This document shows positions 44,356 through 54,848 of a stretch of DNA of 64,000 bases, piece by piece (within the stretch, counting starts at the first letter, position 1; the number at the start of each line of letters is the position of its first letter). Position numbers and translations under genes: made by a program. The stretch lies in the NCBI RefSeq assembly GCF_033473495.1, contig NC_088943.1, positions 1 through 64,000 of the forward strand, in the 5' to 3' direction. Under the pieces are notes generated by a model, which did not search any database, had not been told where the DNA came from, and saw only the letters and a program-made list of their open reading frames with translations. The DNA comes from Cercospora beticola. Its lineage: Eukaryota > Ascomycota > Dothideomycetes > Mycosphaerellales > Mycosphaerellaceae.

Positions 44356-44726
44356 ATGCGCCTCTCAACCACCACCACTCTCTCCGCCCTACTCCTCCTC
44401 ACCACCACCCAGCTCTCTTACAAGCCCCAATAACCTGCCGCTTTGCAGTCTGGGCCAACGTCGACGAAATGATACAACGAACATGGATCGTCCACGACGC
44501 TCTCTTCGACCCAGGAAATGGCCCGGGCCTCGCAACAAGAGAAGACAGAATCAACATCCAACATTACTACACCACCAACGAGTTTGCGGGAAACTCGGGG
44601 AAGCCATGCAGTTGTGCAGCGGGCGAAGCGGAATTCAAGGGGAGTACGCCAAGAGAGATGTATAGGTACAATTATAATTCTCAATCCGCGTATGATGCTG
44701 TGGTGACGATTGTATGTACACGTTGA
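44356..44726 (+). pseudogene. Small secreted protein, tandem copy 2, frameshifted
   Basis: The ATG at 44356 opens a signal peptide (MRLSTTTTLSALLLLTTTQ) that runs into TAA at 44431. The mature chain continues in another frame from about ALLQAPITC, through RINIQHYYTTNEFAG, CSCAAGEAEFK and TIVCTR, to 44726. It aligns with copy 1, including the CAAG(T/E)AEFK core and the last Cys. No GT occurs between the signal peptide and the shift, so an intron cannot rescue it. A one-base indel near 44415-44430 has inactivated it, unless it is a sequencing error. The duplicates start with the same ATGCGCCTCTCA word. Confidence 0.65.
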
Positions 44727-46626
44727 TGAGTAGGGTGGGAGTGGGAGTGTCTCAGTAAAGGCATAGGGAAGGTGCTTGAGAGGCCTGGAAGCGGAAAGAG
44801 CGCTCGTTTCACGATTTCCCCTCGCGAGAAGAATTTCAAGTTTTTCCCATCAAATCGGTCGCTAAGACAAGAGAAGTTCTTATTAGAGCATTAATATTAA
44901 CAAACAGGTAGGCAGAGTAATTGTAAGCAAGTAATTTCCCAACCAAAACCAAAAGGCAGTGCAAGCGGGCAAGCTTTTTCGTGCATCCATGCCATCGATA
45001 ATCTGAATAATAAGTGCTCGTTCCGTCCCTGAAGGAGAGCCCACGATCAACGATCAGATGACATGGCCCTACAACCACGAAGTGGCCAGCACATGCTACG
45101 AGACCTCTTATGATTCCCTGCCAGTAAGCAACCGTCCACTGAATATCTCTTCCCAACTAGATGAGATCTGGAATACAGGAAGAGCATTCACTACTCGCTT
45201 GCGGCAATGACAGCAGTTGGTCGCGATTGACCGGTTCTAACGCCGTAATAAATCCAATGGACATCGCTCCCTTACGAACTTACGTATATGTATGCCCTTG
45301 CAGCCTTCCTTGCCTACTCAAGCAGGACACGCTTCTGCAGAAAGAGAATTGCCAAACTTGTCCTCGATCTGTCCATCAACGACAAGCATGAACACAGCCA
45401 GCAGTACCAAAGCCAAGCAGAATGCTCAGTGACAGACAGCATCCCACAAGCACAATCGTAAACGGCACAGACACAAGAACGAGAAAAGAGCAGAACTTTT
45501 ATCATCTCGTTTTGAGCAACCAGTCTCATAGCCTTCTCTCTTTCCCTCAATCAATGCAAATTCATCGCAAGAAGAGCATGAATATTAGCATTGATGCCAT
45601 GCAGTTCCGAAATACTGTATCACCCTCAACGTGATAAGACAGCGCCTTCGATCACGATCCTCCAGATAGAAAGCAATCGAGCACGAGACAAATTCCTGAT
45701 AGCCATTCTCCGCCGCTATGTTCGACGACTGCTGTAGGACCTAGCATGCATTCTCCATTGCCAGGTTCCCTCTGAAGTAGTGTTGTCCACAAGCACAGCT
45801 TGATATTGTAGGAGGTGGAAAGAATTGGAGCTCAAGCCAGGTCGCGGGTGCTGCACAATGGGTGTTTACCGTTGCTAGCGTCAGAATTGCGGATGATAAG
45901 AAACTGTCCAGATGAGAAACTCTCCACCTCGCATTACAGGAACTCATGCAATGCTGTCGAAGAATCAGGTTCTTCATTCCCTTCAACGCTGGCGCCCCTC
46001 AAAAACTCGACATCTGCGATGAGGTTCCAACAAGGAGCAATCGCACTCGCAAGTCGATGTCATGCATGGTGGTGGAGTACTAGAAGAAAAGAAAAGAACA
46101 AGAGCCAATGTGAGAAAAATCAGCATAAAGTCATTAGACATTTCATCCATGCATGCCCTATGCGCTTCCAAACTCGTTCGCCAGTAGATCTCATATCATA
46201 CAACGCAGTGGGAGGCGAACTGCCCTGAATCTCTCGAGACGCCACCGCTAAAGTGCACAATGTGCAGACAGATGCAAAACAACTTTCTCGCACAATCTCT
46301 CCTACTGCAACTCCTTCTCACAGATCTCTCCTTCCTCCCTCTTCCTCGGCGTCCTCCTGTGAATGAGTGACTGTCGATTTGTTCAATGATCGAATCTGTT
46401 CGAATGTTTCCTTCTCGTTCCGGGAGAAGTGCTGTTGTAGTAACACATATTTGCAAGAAGTCCAAACGGGAGCCGACTGCGCTGGCGTGTCATTGGCAAC
46501 AGGCAGTCATGAGTCAGAAGAGTTTATGCGGCACAAAGCCGTAAAAGGCCGAGCAAATCGGATGAGGATGCTCAATGCCTTTGGCGTTCGATATGATGTG
46601 CCTTGCGGCGGCCGTGGCTCGTTAGG
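44727..46626. other. Gene-free region of 1.9 kb
   Basis: Only short overlapping frames. I see no domain, RNA gene or repeat family member here. It holds the 3' flank of the single-pass membrane protein gene. Confidence 0.45.
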
Positions 46627-47760
46627 TCAACCTTGGTCCTCCTTCTTGGGACTGCCGGCACCACTGATGGCAATCCTCAACCCCTCGAGCGATGGAGTAT
46701 TCGCCCTCCTTGCATCACCAAATGGATCTCCTGTCCCAGAACTACCGACACTTCCAGGCCCTCGGTCGTGTCGGGTTGAGTTGGGGGAAGCATTACGCAA
46801 AGGCGCAATCATGGTCGGGCCTCCGACTGACATCCTAGCTGCACGAGCAGAATGAATCGAAGCAGTGTCCGAATATGCGTCCGAATTGATGCTCGCGGCT
46901 GTGGACCCACGTCGAGCAGTGCGCATAAAGGACGGGTTGGGCGACAGGAACTCCGAGGGCGACAGTGGTGAGACTGGCGATGTGGACTCTGGTGCAGCGC
47001 GAGGTACATCTGTTGCGAGCTGAAGCTGCCTCGTCTGGGGCTCAGTGGTTGGGCGAGGAGCAGTTTCAAGCGGATAGGGCGGAGGCTGCTCCTCGTGCGA
47101 TATGGTCGTGGCCGGCACGAAGGCAGGTTGATTGTTGACAGAGGTCACTTCCGGAGTGGGATCCTTGTGTGATGAAGCACTGCTCCTCAGACTGCCCCAT
47201 TTCTCTCTCCAGCCAAAGAAGCCTGCTGCGCCTCCTCTGCTATGTGTGCTGCTGACTTCCGGGGTGTTGGGCTGCTCTTGGCGAGACTTGCGCCTCCGGC
47301 GGAAGAGCAGGAATGCGGCCAGCGCAGAGAGTGTGACGACGATGATGGGGACGGCAATTGCAGCAGCAAGCTTTCCTCCCGAGAGTCCTCCTCCATCATC
47401 GTCGGATTGTGAAGTGTTTTGTACTTGTGACTGTTCTGTGGAGGGCGAAGAGGATTGCAAATTGCTGTTCCCCTGACTCGAGGTCTGTGTCACCAACGTC
47501 GTGCCGGCACTGGTCGAGGATGCGGTCGGGAAGAAAAGAGCGTTGGTCAATGTGCCTTGGTCGGAGTCGATGTCGTCGGGATCGGTGGTGGACAGCGAGT
47601 CGTCCAGCGTGGTGGTCTGGGTCACGACATCGACGGAGCGGGTCGCGGCGATGGCACCTTCGTAGACGCTGCTCATGTAGGCGCTAAACTGGCGGCCGCG
47701 GTCGTTGTTGTCGCCGTTGAAGCCGTTTTGCGGGCCGCGGGCAAAGTTGTTGCTGGCCAT
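46627..47760 (-). CDS. Single-pass membrane protein with Ser/Thr-rich ectodomain
   Basis: Intronless, 377 aa. Residues 1-125 are Ser/Thr/Gln/Asp-rich; 131-153 form one hydrophobic helix (LAAAIAVPIIVVTLSALAAFLLF) followed by a RRRRK stop-transfer. The remaining 220 residues are a disordered cytoplasmic tail rich in Pro and Ser (SPVSPLSPSEF). The layout is like Mid2/WSC-type cell-wall sensors and other fungal single-pass proteins, but no signal peptide or WSC cysteine domain is seen, so a reverse-signal anchor or a missing upstream exon is possible. No catalytic motif is present. Function is unknown. Confidence 0.75.
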   Translation of the reverse strand: MASNNFARGPQNGFNGDNNDRGRQFSAYMSSVYEGAIAATRSVDVVTQTTTLDDSLSTTDPDDIDSDQGTLTNALFFPTASSTSAGTTLVTQTSSQGNSNLQSSSPSTEQSQVQNTSQSDDDGGGLSGGKLAAAIAVPIIVVTLSALAAFLLFRRRRKSRQEQPNTPEVSSTHSRGGAAGFFGWREKWGSLRSSASSHKDPTPEVTSVNNQPAFVPATTISHEEQPPPYPLETAPRPTTEPQTRQLQLATDVPRAAPESTSPVSPLSPSEFLSPNPSFMRTARRGSTAASINSDAYSDTASIHSARAARMSVGGPTMIAPLRNASPNSTRHDRGPGSVGSSGTGDPFGDARRANTPSLEGLRIAISGAGSPKKEDQG

Positions 47761-49417
47761 GGCGCCCGTCTACATGAGGATAAGACGGCGAAAGATTCTG
47801 CTGGCGCTGGAGGGAGACGTTGATGCGGGCGACGGGAGTTCGCAGGGTGCAGCAAACCCGTGTGCATGCGGTGTGCGAGGAGGTCGGCGCTACTGCTGTG
47901 CAACGCTGTAGCTGCGGTCGCTCTGCCGGCCGGACGTGTCGCTGCGGAGGGCGGGGGAACAGGAGACGGATGTGGATGTGCGGTGATGATGGATTCGTCT
48001 GCATTCTTGCAATTCCGCCTGCTGACAGGCTGCGCTGTGCTGTGCTGTGCTGCGCTGCGCGCTGCATCAGTGCATCGCCTCCCTCCCTGGCCTGCTGCAT
48101 CGTGTCAGATCGGCCGCTTGCACGCGACCGTCGCCATCGAGGCCAATCGCGCGGCAGCAGCAGGGATGCGAGCTGGTTTTAGCGAGCAGACGGTGAAGTC
48201 ATTGCCGCAGCAAACCTCGAGCTCTGCGATGTGCTCTCCGCTCGCTTCGACATGGTGCGACACTCCAGAAGCTGTGGAAGGGTGCGCATCTCTCCACTGA
48301 CTCGTCAATGCCCCGGTGGCGGCGGTGGTGGGCGTGGGAGGTGTCTGTCTGCGCGCGGTGAGGTGGTGGAGCGGGGAGGAGCAGCGGCCCTGCGCCGGCA
48401 TCTGCACCGGCCGCTATTTGTGGCACTAGTTAGTTAGCCGCGTCCTCTTCCTTCTTCTTTGCTCACACGTGCTGCTGACTGCACACGTCAATCCTGCTGC
48501 TGAGTACATCCTCTGCAAGCAACAATGCTGCAATCTGGACGACGTCCGATTCTGCCGCCATCGATCTCACCATGGTGTTCATCCCGGCCGAACGCAAACG
48601 CCTTCTGCCACAGCTGTTGGAGTCGCACCTACAGTCTCGACCCTATACAAGGATGCCATGGCGGTTTCAAGAATATTCCTCGCTTCAGGGCATCGCCATT
48701 TTCTCCCATTGACGAGTCGCAGATAGATGCCGAAACCTTCGAGAAGGCTGATTCAAGCAGGTGGATCTGGAACGACACTCAATGCGCGACAGAGTGAATC
48801 TGGCTGCGCTCTTGGCACGGATTGTACATTGTCGTTTTCCTGATCGAGCTTGAGGCAAGCCTGTGAAGGAGAATTTACGCGCGCAGTACCGGCATGAGAC
48901 GGACAGAAGACGCATTCATCAAGCACTACAAACAGCAGACTCCCGGCTTCCAAGATTCAAAAAAGGTCCATCCTGAGCATCTCATTCATTCATCCTCCAC
49001 ACCAGCTGGCACGTAGAATGGGCGTGGCTGTGCTCCTCCCGCCATGTGCTGTCCTGAACGCGTTCTTCTGGCAACACCACCATTCGCCTTGGCAGATGAC
49101 ACTTCGACCACTGTGTCTTCGCAGCCCTCATCAAAGCACACATGCTCTCTTCAGCGATCTGCAATCGTCCTTGCATTTAGAAGCTCGGAAATAACCACCT
49201 CCAACCTCGGAAAGTCAAAATTCACCACCAGTCAGCCAAACATGCGGGGTAGGGTTCACCCCGTCCAGTATTGGCATTGAGAGCATTGCCAATGCATGAT
49301 GACATGTATGGCACTGGATCAAGGCACTTCACCTCGATGCAATAGCAACACTCGAGCTATAAAACATCGATACCAAGCAAAGTATTTCCTGCAACGCGAA
49401 CGCAGTACGCATCCATC
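47761..49417. other. Intergenic region with a GTGCT simple repeat
   Basis: About 1.65 kb between divergent genes. A tract of alternating GCTGT/GCTGC units sits at 48031-48063. No supported coding sequence. Confidence 0.5.
48031..48063. repeat. Short GCTGT/GCTGC pentamer repeat
   Basis: Six or so tandem pentamers (TGCGC/TGTGC) form a short microsatellite in the promoter side of the single-pass membrane protein gene. Confidence 0.7.
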
Positions 49418-50795
49418 ATGTCCAACTTCGAATTCGAACCCGACACTGACGGCGAAATCCATCGTCCCGCCTACCCTGCTCGAAGCGAACCATATCCATA
49501 CATATCCTACAACATCCCCTTCCACAAAACTATATCCAAGCACCTTTCTTCCTCCTCCCCATCTTCGCCTTTCACAGGCAAGTCAAGAGTATACATCATC
49601 GCTTCCGCAAGCTTATCCAAGAACACATCTCACATCCGAACTTTACTCGACGAGCTTGGCGATAGGGTCGTAGGAGTACGATATGGAATGCGACCACATA
49701 CATTATGGTCTGAGATCTTGGAAGTTACGAATGATGCCCGAGAAAAGAAAACCGATGTCCTGGTGACCGTCGGAGCGGGGAGTTTGACCGATGGGGCGAA
49801 GATCATTGCTTTGGTAAGTCTTCTTTTCCTTACCACATCATTCCAGACGAATGAATTCGACGATGAACCCAATGAGCTGATCTGGTTCTCGGAGCATTAT
49901 ATAGGCCCTCGCAAACAACGCCTCCACATTCTCCGATCTCGAAAACCTCCATTCCGGCAAAGATTGGTCGAAGAAGAGACCAGATTTGAACGAACCTACT
50001 GTACCAATAATCTCCGTCCCAACTTCCCTCTCCGGCGGAGAATACTCTTTCCTCGGCGGCGGAACCCACGATACTTCGCAAACGAAATTTGGTTTCGGCC
50101 ACCCAACCAAAGGTCCCGCATTAGTGATTCTCGACGCAAAACTAACAACCACGACCCCCGAACACATTTGGCTTCAATCCGGCGTTCGAGCAGTAGATCA
50201 TTGTGTTGAAGGACTCTGTTCCCTCAGCGAAAAGGTTTCAACAGAAAGTGATGAATCCGCTACGAGGGGTTTGAAATTACTAGTGAAAGGCTTGTTGAAA
50301 TGCAAGGCGGACCCACAAGACCTTGTAGCTAGACACGAGTGTCAAATGGGTGTGATCGACGCCATGGGAGTCGTGTTCCAATTCGGTGTTCCGATGGGTG
50401 CGTCACATGGAATTGGACATCAATTAGGTCCAATGGGAGTGGGGCATGGGGAGACGAGTTGTGTTTTGTTGCCTGCTGTGTGTCGATTCAATTCTCCAGT
50501 CAACGGAGAACGGCAAGAGAAGGTTAAGGAGATATTCTGGCAAGACGAAGAGGCGAGGAAGTTGTTTGAAGAGAAAGCTTTGAAGGAGGAAGAAGCGGAT
50601 TTGGGAACTCTGCTGGGCTGTTTCATTTCAGCATTGGGCATGCCGAGGAGTTTGAAAGATGTTGGCGTGGAAGGGGAGGAGAAATTGGAGATGTTGGCTA
50701 CTAATGCTCTGACGGATCATTGGTGTGAGACGAATCCGAGGCCGTTGAAGACGGAGGAGGATGTTAGGGCGATTTTGGAGATGGTGAAGAGCTAA
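49418..50795 (+). CDS. Iron-type alcohol dehydrogenase / maleylacetate reductase family
   Basis: Exons 49418-49813 and 49905-50795, joined by a 91-bp intron (GTAAGT...TATAG), give 428 aa, normal for the Fe-ADH (group III) family. The N-terminal Rossmann-like half ends with the motif TVGAGSLTDGAKIIAL. The second half has PTSLSGGE, the divalent-metal site helix VRAVDHCVEG, and the family histidine in GVPMGASHGIGHQLG with a second in MGVGHGETS. In fungi this family includes maleylacetate reductases of aromatic-ring degradation and hydroxyacid or ketone reductases. The fungal clade with GASHGIGHQLGPMGVGHGETSC is usually annotated Fe-ADH/MAR. No partner genes of an aromatic pathway are adjacent. 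It is cytosolic by sequence. Confidence 0.86.
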
Positions 50796-51245
50796 TTGTG
50801 ATTGGTCGTACGAAAGCCGCCGGCGTGTTTTGAAGGACGCATAAGAAGCGCAACATGGTACGGAACCAATTCACTAGATACCCATCACTGGTCCACGAAA
50901 GACTTCGAGCTATGCGTTGTTGTATACGCAGACGCAACTCGCCAGTATGTCGAATGCACAACTCGATGACCAAATCTGCTTAGGATGCAGGAGGATTAGA
51001 AATAACTCCCTTGGTATAGAGACACAGACGGCAGCACAGGTAGAAGAAGTCGTTTTATTCGTGGCGCTATCTACGATTCTTTCTCTCCGATGAATAGGTA
51101 CTGGTAACTTCGGCCAACGACCCGCATAATGATAAGAGCCATTCGAAAAGAAATCGAAAAGCAATGACACAGTACGGATTGATTAATCTGCGGAATCTCC
51201 CCCTCATTCATCTATGCCTCCCATCCTCCCCACCAGCCAAACCCC
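50796..51245. other. Convergent intergenic region
   Basis: 450 bases between the convergent Fe-ADH gene and the secreted protein gene. No feature is recognised. Confidence 0.4.
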
Positions 51246-51722
51246 CTAACAACTACCCGACATACTAACATCCTCGCAAAAACAAGAATCAAACCCATTC
51301 ACCTTCCCCCAATTCGCCCCCGCATTATGACTATACGGCGCATACTGACACAACCCCCCCTTCGTAGGCCAAACCTGATACAACTCCGCTTCCTTCCCCT
51401 CGACATAATAGACATCAGCCCTCATAACACAATCACTCTTCTCCCACCCGATCAGAGTAGCATCACAGCCGCCCGCTGCATTATTGCTGCAAATCGCTCG
51501 ACGACCTTGGACTTTCGGGGGTTGGAGAGCATTGGTTCCGCCGAGTTTGGCTTCGTTGAGGAGGGACCAGAGGCAGTCGTCTAGGGAGGGGCCGTTTTTG
51601 GAGGTTATGGCTAAGTCGTGTTTGACTTTGGGGCCGTGGTAGGGTGAGAGGGCGAGGGTGGAGGGTAAGAAGGCGACTAGCGTGAGGAGGGCCGTCGTGG
51701 ATGCGCTGAGGGGGATGTGCAT
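51246..51722 (-). CDS. Small secreted cysteine-rich protein
   Basis: From the ATG at 51722 the protein has 158 aa. It has a signal peptide (hydrophobic residues about 8-25, TTALLTLVAFLPSTLALS) and eight cysteines, including DDCLW, RAICS, GGCD, SDCV, GLCQ, a CFC pair and the terminal GSC. Even cysteine number suggests four disulfides. I do not recognise the fold. Low mass, secretion and cysteine content fit an effector or a secreted fungal-interaction protein. Repeat-rich, gene-poor sequence lies directly upstream, a common setting for fast-evolving secreted genes. Confidence 0.72.
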   Translation of the reverse strand: MHIPLSASTTALLTLVAFLPSTLALSPYHGPKVKHDLAITSKNGPSLDDCLWSLLNEAKLGGTNALQPPKVQGRRAICSNNAAGGCDATLIGWEKSDCVMRADVYYVEGKEAELYQVWPTKGGLCQYAPYSHNAGANWGKVNGFDSCFCEDVSMSGSC

Positions 51723-52097
51723 GATCTGTGTTTCCCGTGGTAGCAATCGATTGTCGGGATGAGATGGATATATCGAGGTGCCCGGATCGATCTTGCGTAA
51801 GTAAGATAGATGGCTGAGTGTTGCACCTCTGTGGTAAAGCGGAGGCCGCAAGTCAAATATATATGCCTGCGACCACATTGCCTCCGCTTGGCCTTGGAGT
51901 AAATCGGTGAAAGGACTACTCGCAAGATACTCACCTCATTTTTAGTCACATCAAACGTCCGACCTGTTATACAGTCACTAAACCGTACCCGAGCGATAGT
52001 TTCTACCATTTTGGCCTAGTGAAGGGCACTGTTTGATCGCTAGACCAGCATTTTACGAAGGCTTTAGCGCACAGCATTGCGAAGGCCAAGGGTTCTG

Positions 52098-52440
52098 CAC
52101 GCTAACAGGGTGCGGTATACTATCGATCGGTCCTTAGATAGTGACAATCTATACAGAGGACCGACAGCACGGAATATATCGATTTCCTTGGGCATTTGAC
52201 TCCTTTTCAGTAACCGGTTACAAGCACTTATGTCTTATCGTCTCACTTGGAGAAATCTGCACAGCCAGGAACAGGTCGTCTAGTCTGTCGGAATGGAGCT
52301 GAAGTGAGTAACAACTTCTTTAGTCAGTCTCAAGCATACTGTATATAATCAGAACCCGAACACGCTAACAGGGTGCAGCAAACCATCGATCGGGCCTAGC
52401 ATGGTGACCGTACATTAAGTTCAAGAGGCTCATCTCTCGT
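52098..52440 (+). repeat. Dispersed degenerate repeat, copies C/D
   Basis: The CACGCTAACAGGGTGC...ATCGATCGG block occurs twice here, at 52098 and 52361, with a GAGTAACAACTTCTTTAGTCAG block at 52303 between them. The same two blocks occur in copy B at 42976 and 43056. This suggests two overlapping or nested copies of one element. Confidence 0.58.
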
Positions 52441-52726
52441 CTCGTCGGTCCGTCGTACGGATGCACCGGTTGTCTTGCAATCAATAGCTATAGCCCGGAC
52501 ATTGGACTTCAGCGCTCTCCCGGAGATACGAGTGCCGGAAAGATTAGGATCTGGATGATCCCAAGCCCATTCTGGCGCAAAACTTCTCGACTACGACGGG
52601 CAGGGAATTCTGTCTTCCAACCTGGCGGCAGACCAGAGGATTTGGCTTCGTGTTTCCGTCAGACACAAGCCTGGCCCTGCCACCGAGCAGGGCCTGGCCC
52701 GCAATACACCTCCGGCGCCAGAAACG

Positions 52727-52800
52727 CAGCCAGAGCCAGAGCCACTGCCAGAGCCAGAGCCAGAGCCACTGCCAGAGCCAGAGCCAGAACCAAAGCCAGA
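52727..52800. repeat. CCAGAG hexanucleotide minisatellite
   Basis: About twelve tandem copies of CCAGAG, interrupted by CCACTG variants. On the minus strand it would encode a Gly-Ser run, but the frames around it show no known domain, so I treat it as a simple repeat. Confidence 0.75.
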
Positions 52801-54769
52801 GCAGATACCTCTCCCGGAGTCGCGGCCAACGACGCCGCGTGATGAAGGGTAAACACGCCTGCCGAGAGCTAGACGCCGCCAGCGTTCTGGAGATTGGATT
52901 GGAAGAAAAGCGAGATTGCCGTATGTTAAAAGAGTGACCACAATCATCGCATGAATTTGATCGGCAGAGAAACCTGCCTTGCGAGGAAGCACCCATATAG
53001 CGGAGGATGTGTTGCATATGGTCAGCACATCATCTCCCATAAGCACCCAGGCCTCACATTGATATTCGTCCATGTTGTTCTCGATTGCCTCCAAGACCAG
53101 CGGCTTCGGAGCAAGCTACTAATTCACCTTGGTCCAAAGATCGATGAAGAGAGTCTCCGCACAGATGCGCAAAGCTTCAGTCCACCTGACCTTTGAGCAA
53201 TATCGAGTGCATGGCGGAAGTCGATACCGGGGACTGGGAGAACATATCCATCAAGCGCACCATCTGAGCGGCTCGCTGCAGGTCCGTGTGAAGAAGAGGA
53301 AGAGGACGCTTCTTGGCATAACTCACAAGCACTCCCACTTCCCTCGGTATCATTGTCAATGACAAAGTCCGGACAGCATTCTGGCTCCCTCGCACATGGT
53401 TCGCCATCATCGCCTGGAAGTTTCCGACGATCGTCGCTAAAGTGTCAGCAAGGCTCAGAAGCACGCACGCGGCCTTCAAGCAGCGTGCTCACAGGCACCA
53501 AATGCTAAAACGTTGCCCCGGGCTCATGGCCTCTCATGCCGATGGTCCGGAGCACATGTACGTCTGCAGCGCCAAACACGACGTCCCGGGAGTGCGTCTT
53601 GCCTGCTTTTCAAGCAGTCGACCTGGCTGCTGCCAGCGACAAGCAAGATAGAAGCTCGCTTCCGGGCTCACGCTTTCGACACGGCGTTTACTGGAAGAGC
53701 GATTCCAGCATGTCTTCGTCGCTTCCTTGCATCTCTGACTTCTGCGGCGGAGTTGAGCCATTTTGTATCCCAAAACAAGACAGGCAAACAATTGATGCCG
53801 CGAGAGGTTGGAATCGTCAGCGTATCGGGATAACCATGTTGTTGTCCATAGCCAGGTAAGATCCGACAGGTTCATCCGACAGACAATCTGCATCAGTACC
53901 GCGGGGCAAATGCTATCTTTCTTCACGGTAGAAGCGGCAGCAGGTGAAGTCTGCTCTGCATTATATCATCCCTAGTATTTCCGGCTTACAAAGCAGTCAA
54001 CCTGGTCCATCTGCATGTTGGTGTTCCAAAAGTAGACGGACACTTTGATGGTTTCTCAGTGTTGGGTTGGACAGCCTGCCGATTCATCTTCTTGCAATCA
54101 ATGGCCTCTTCAGTTCTGTGTGCAGATGTAGCTGTCTCGTCCCATTGTCGGATACACCGCGGCGGGCGCCCGAGTTCCAAGACGTCCGGTTCTCCTCAAT
54201 GTCGTGTGCCAATGTGGGGGGCGTATCGAAGCATCGGATGAAGATGAAAAAACGAGCAGGTTGCTCCGTGAGTTTGCAAAAGTCGCGCCTGGCTTCGTCT
54301 TGTGCTGTGCTTGTGTGCGGATCGGCGGCAGAGGCGCCGAAGTGGCGCCATTGATGTGGAGCTTGCGAAGATCTTGGCGCATTCTCCGCTCCCCACGGGT
54401 CTTCCTGGACGTCACCTCGCCCATTCCGGCTTCAAAGTGGTTTTGCCGACTGGTGGTGGTCTGATCTTCCGACGTCTTCCGCTTCTGAAATATCTCACAT
54501 GCTGGGAGAAACTATGAAGGGCATGTCTGGATCACTCGCGCCGTGGACGAAGATGTGCCGAAAGAAGAGAAGTTGCTCCTCAGGAACATCGCACAGCATC
54601 AGCAACAAAACCGCCGCTAGACCTGTTCCTGGTTGTGTCCTCCACATCCCGGACGACTAGCGCTGCACTCCCCGCAATCGTGTCTCTCGGCTGAACGAAG
54701 TGCCTGCAGAGCCCGCCAGGCCACGAGAGTTCAGAGCCGAGAAGGAAAACCTCGTGGCGCCATGCGAGC

Positions 54770-54775
54770 TATATT
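54770..54775 (+). promoter_or_regulatory. TATA-like box of the alpha-galactosidase gene
   Basis: TATATT sits 79 bases before the ATG at 54849, a typical fungal promoter spacing. Confidence 0.4.
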
Positions 54776-54848
54776 AGACTGCCGCCCAGCGCCCTCGACA
54801 TATTCCGCCAGGCACTGACTTGTCCGCTGCAGAGCTTCATCTCTCAAC

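Larger units (their letters stand above)
51723..54768. other. Repeat-rich gene-free region
   Basis: Three kilobases without a supported gene. It holds copies of the dispersed repeat (52098-52440), a hexanucleotide minisatellite (52727-52800) and, toward 53.0-54.5 kb, a number of open minus-strand frames with no domain. Some of those may be the remains of a decayed gene. Confidence 0.5.

Noticed and set aside
52591..53094. Gly-Ser-rich frame across the CCAGAG minisatellite on the minus strand
   Set aside because: The composition is produced by the hexanucleotide repeat itself, and the flanking residues match no domain.
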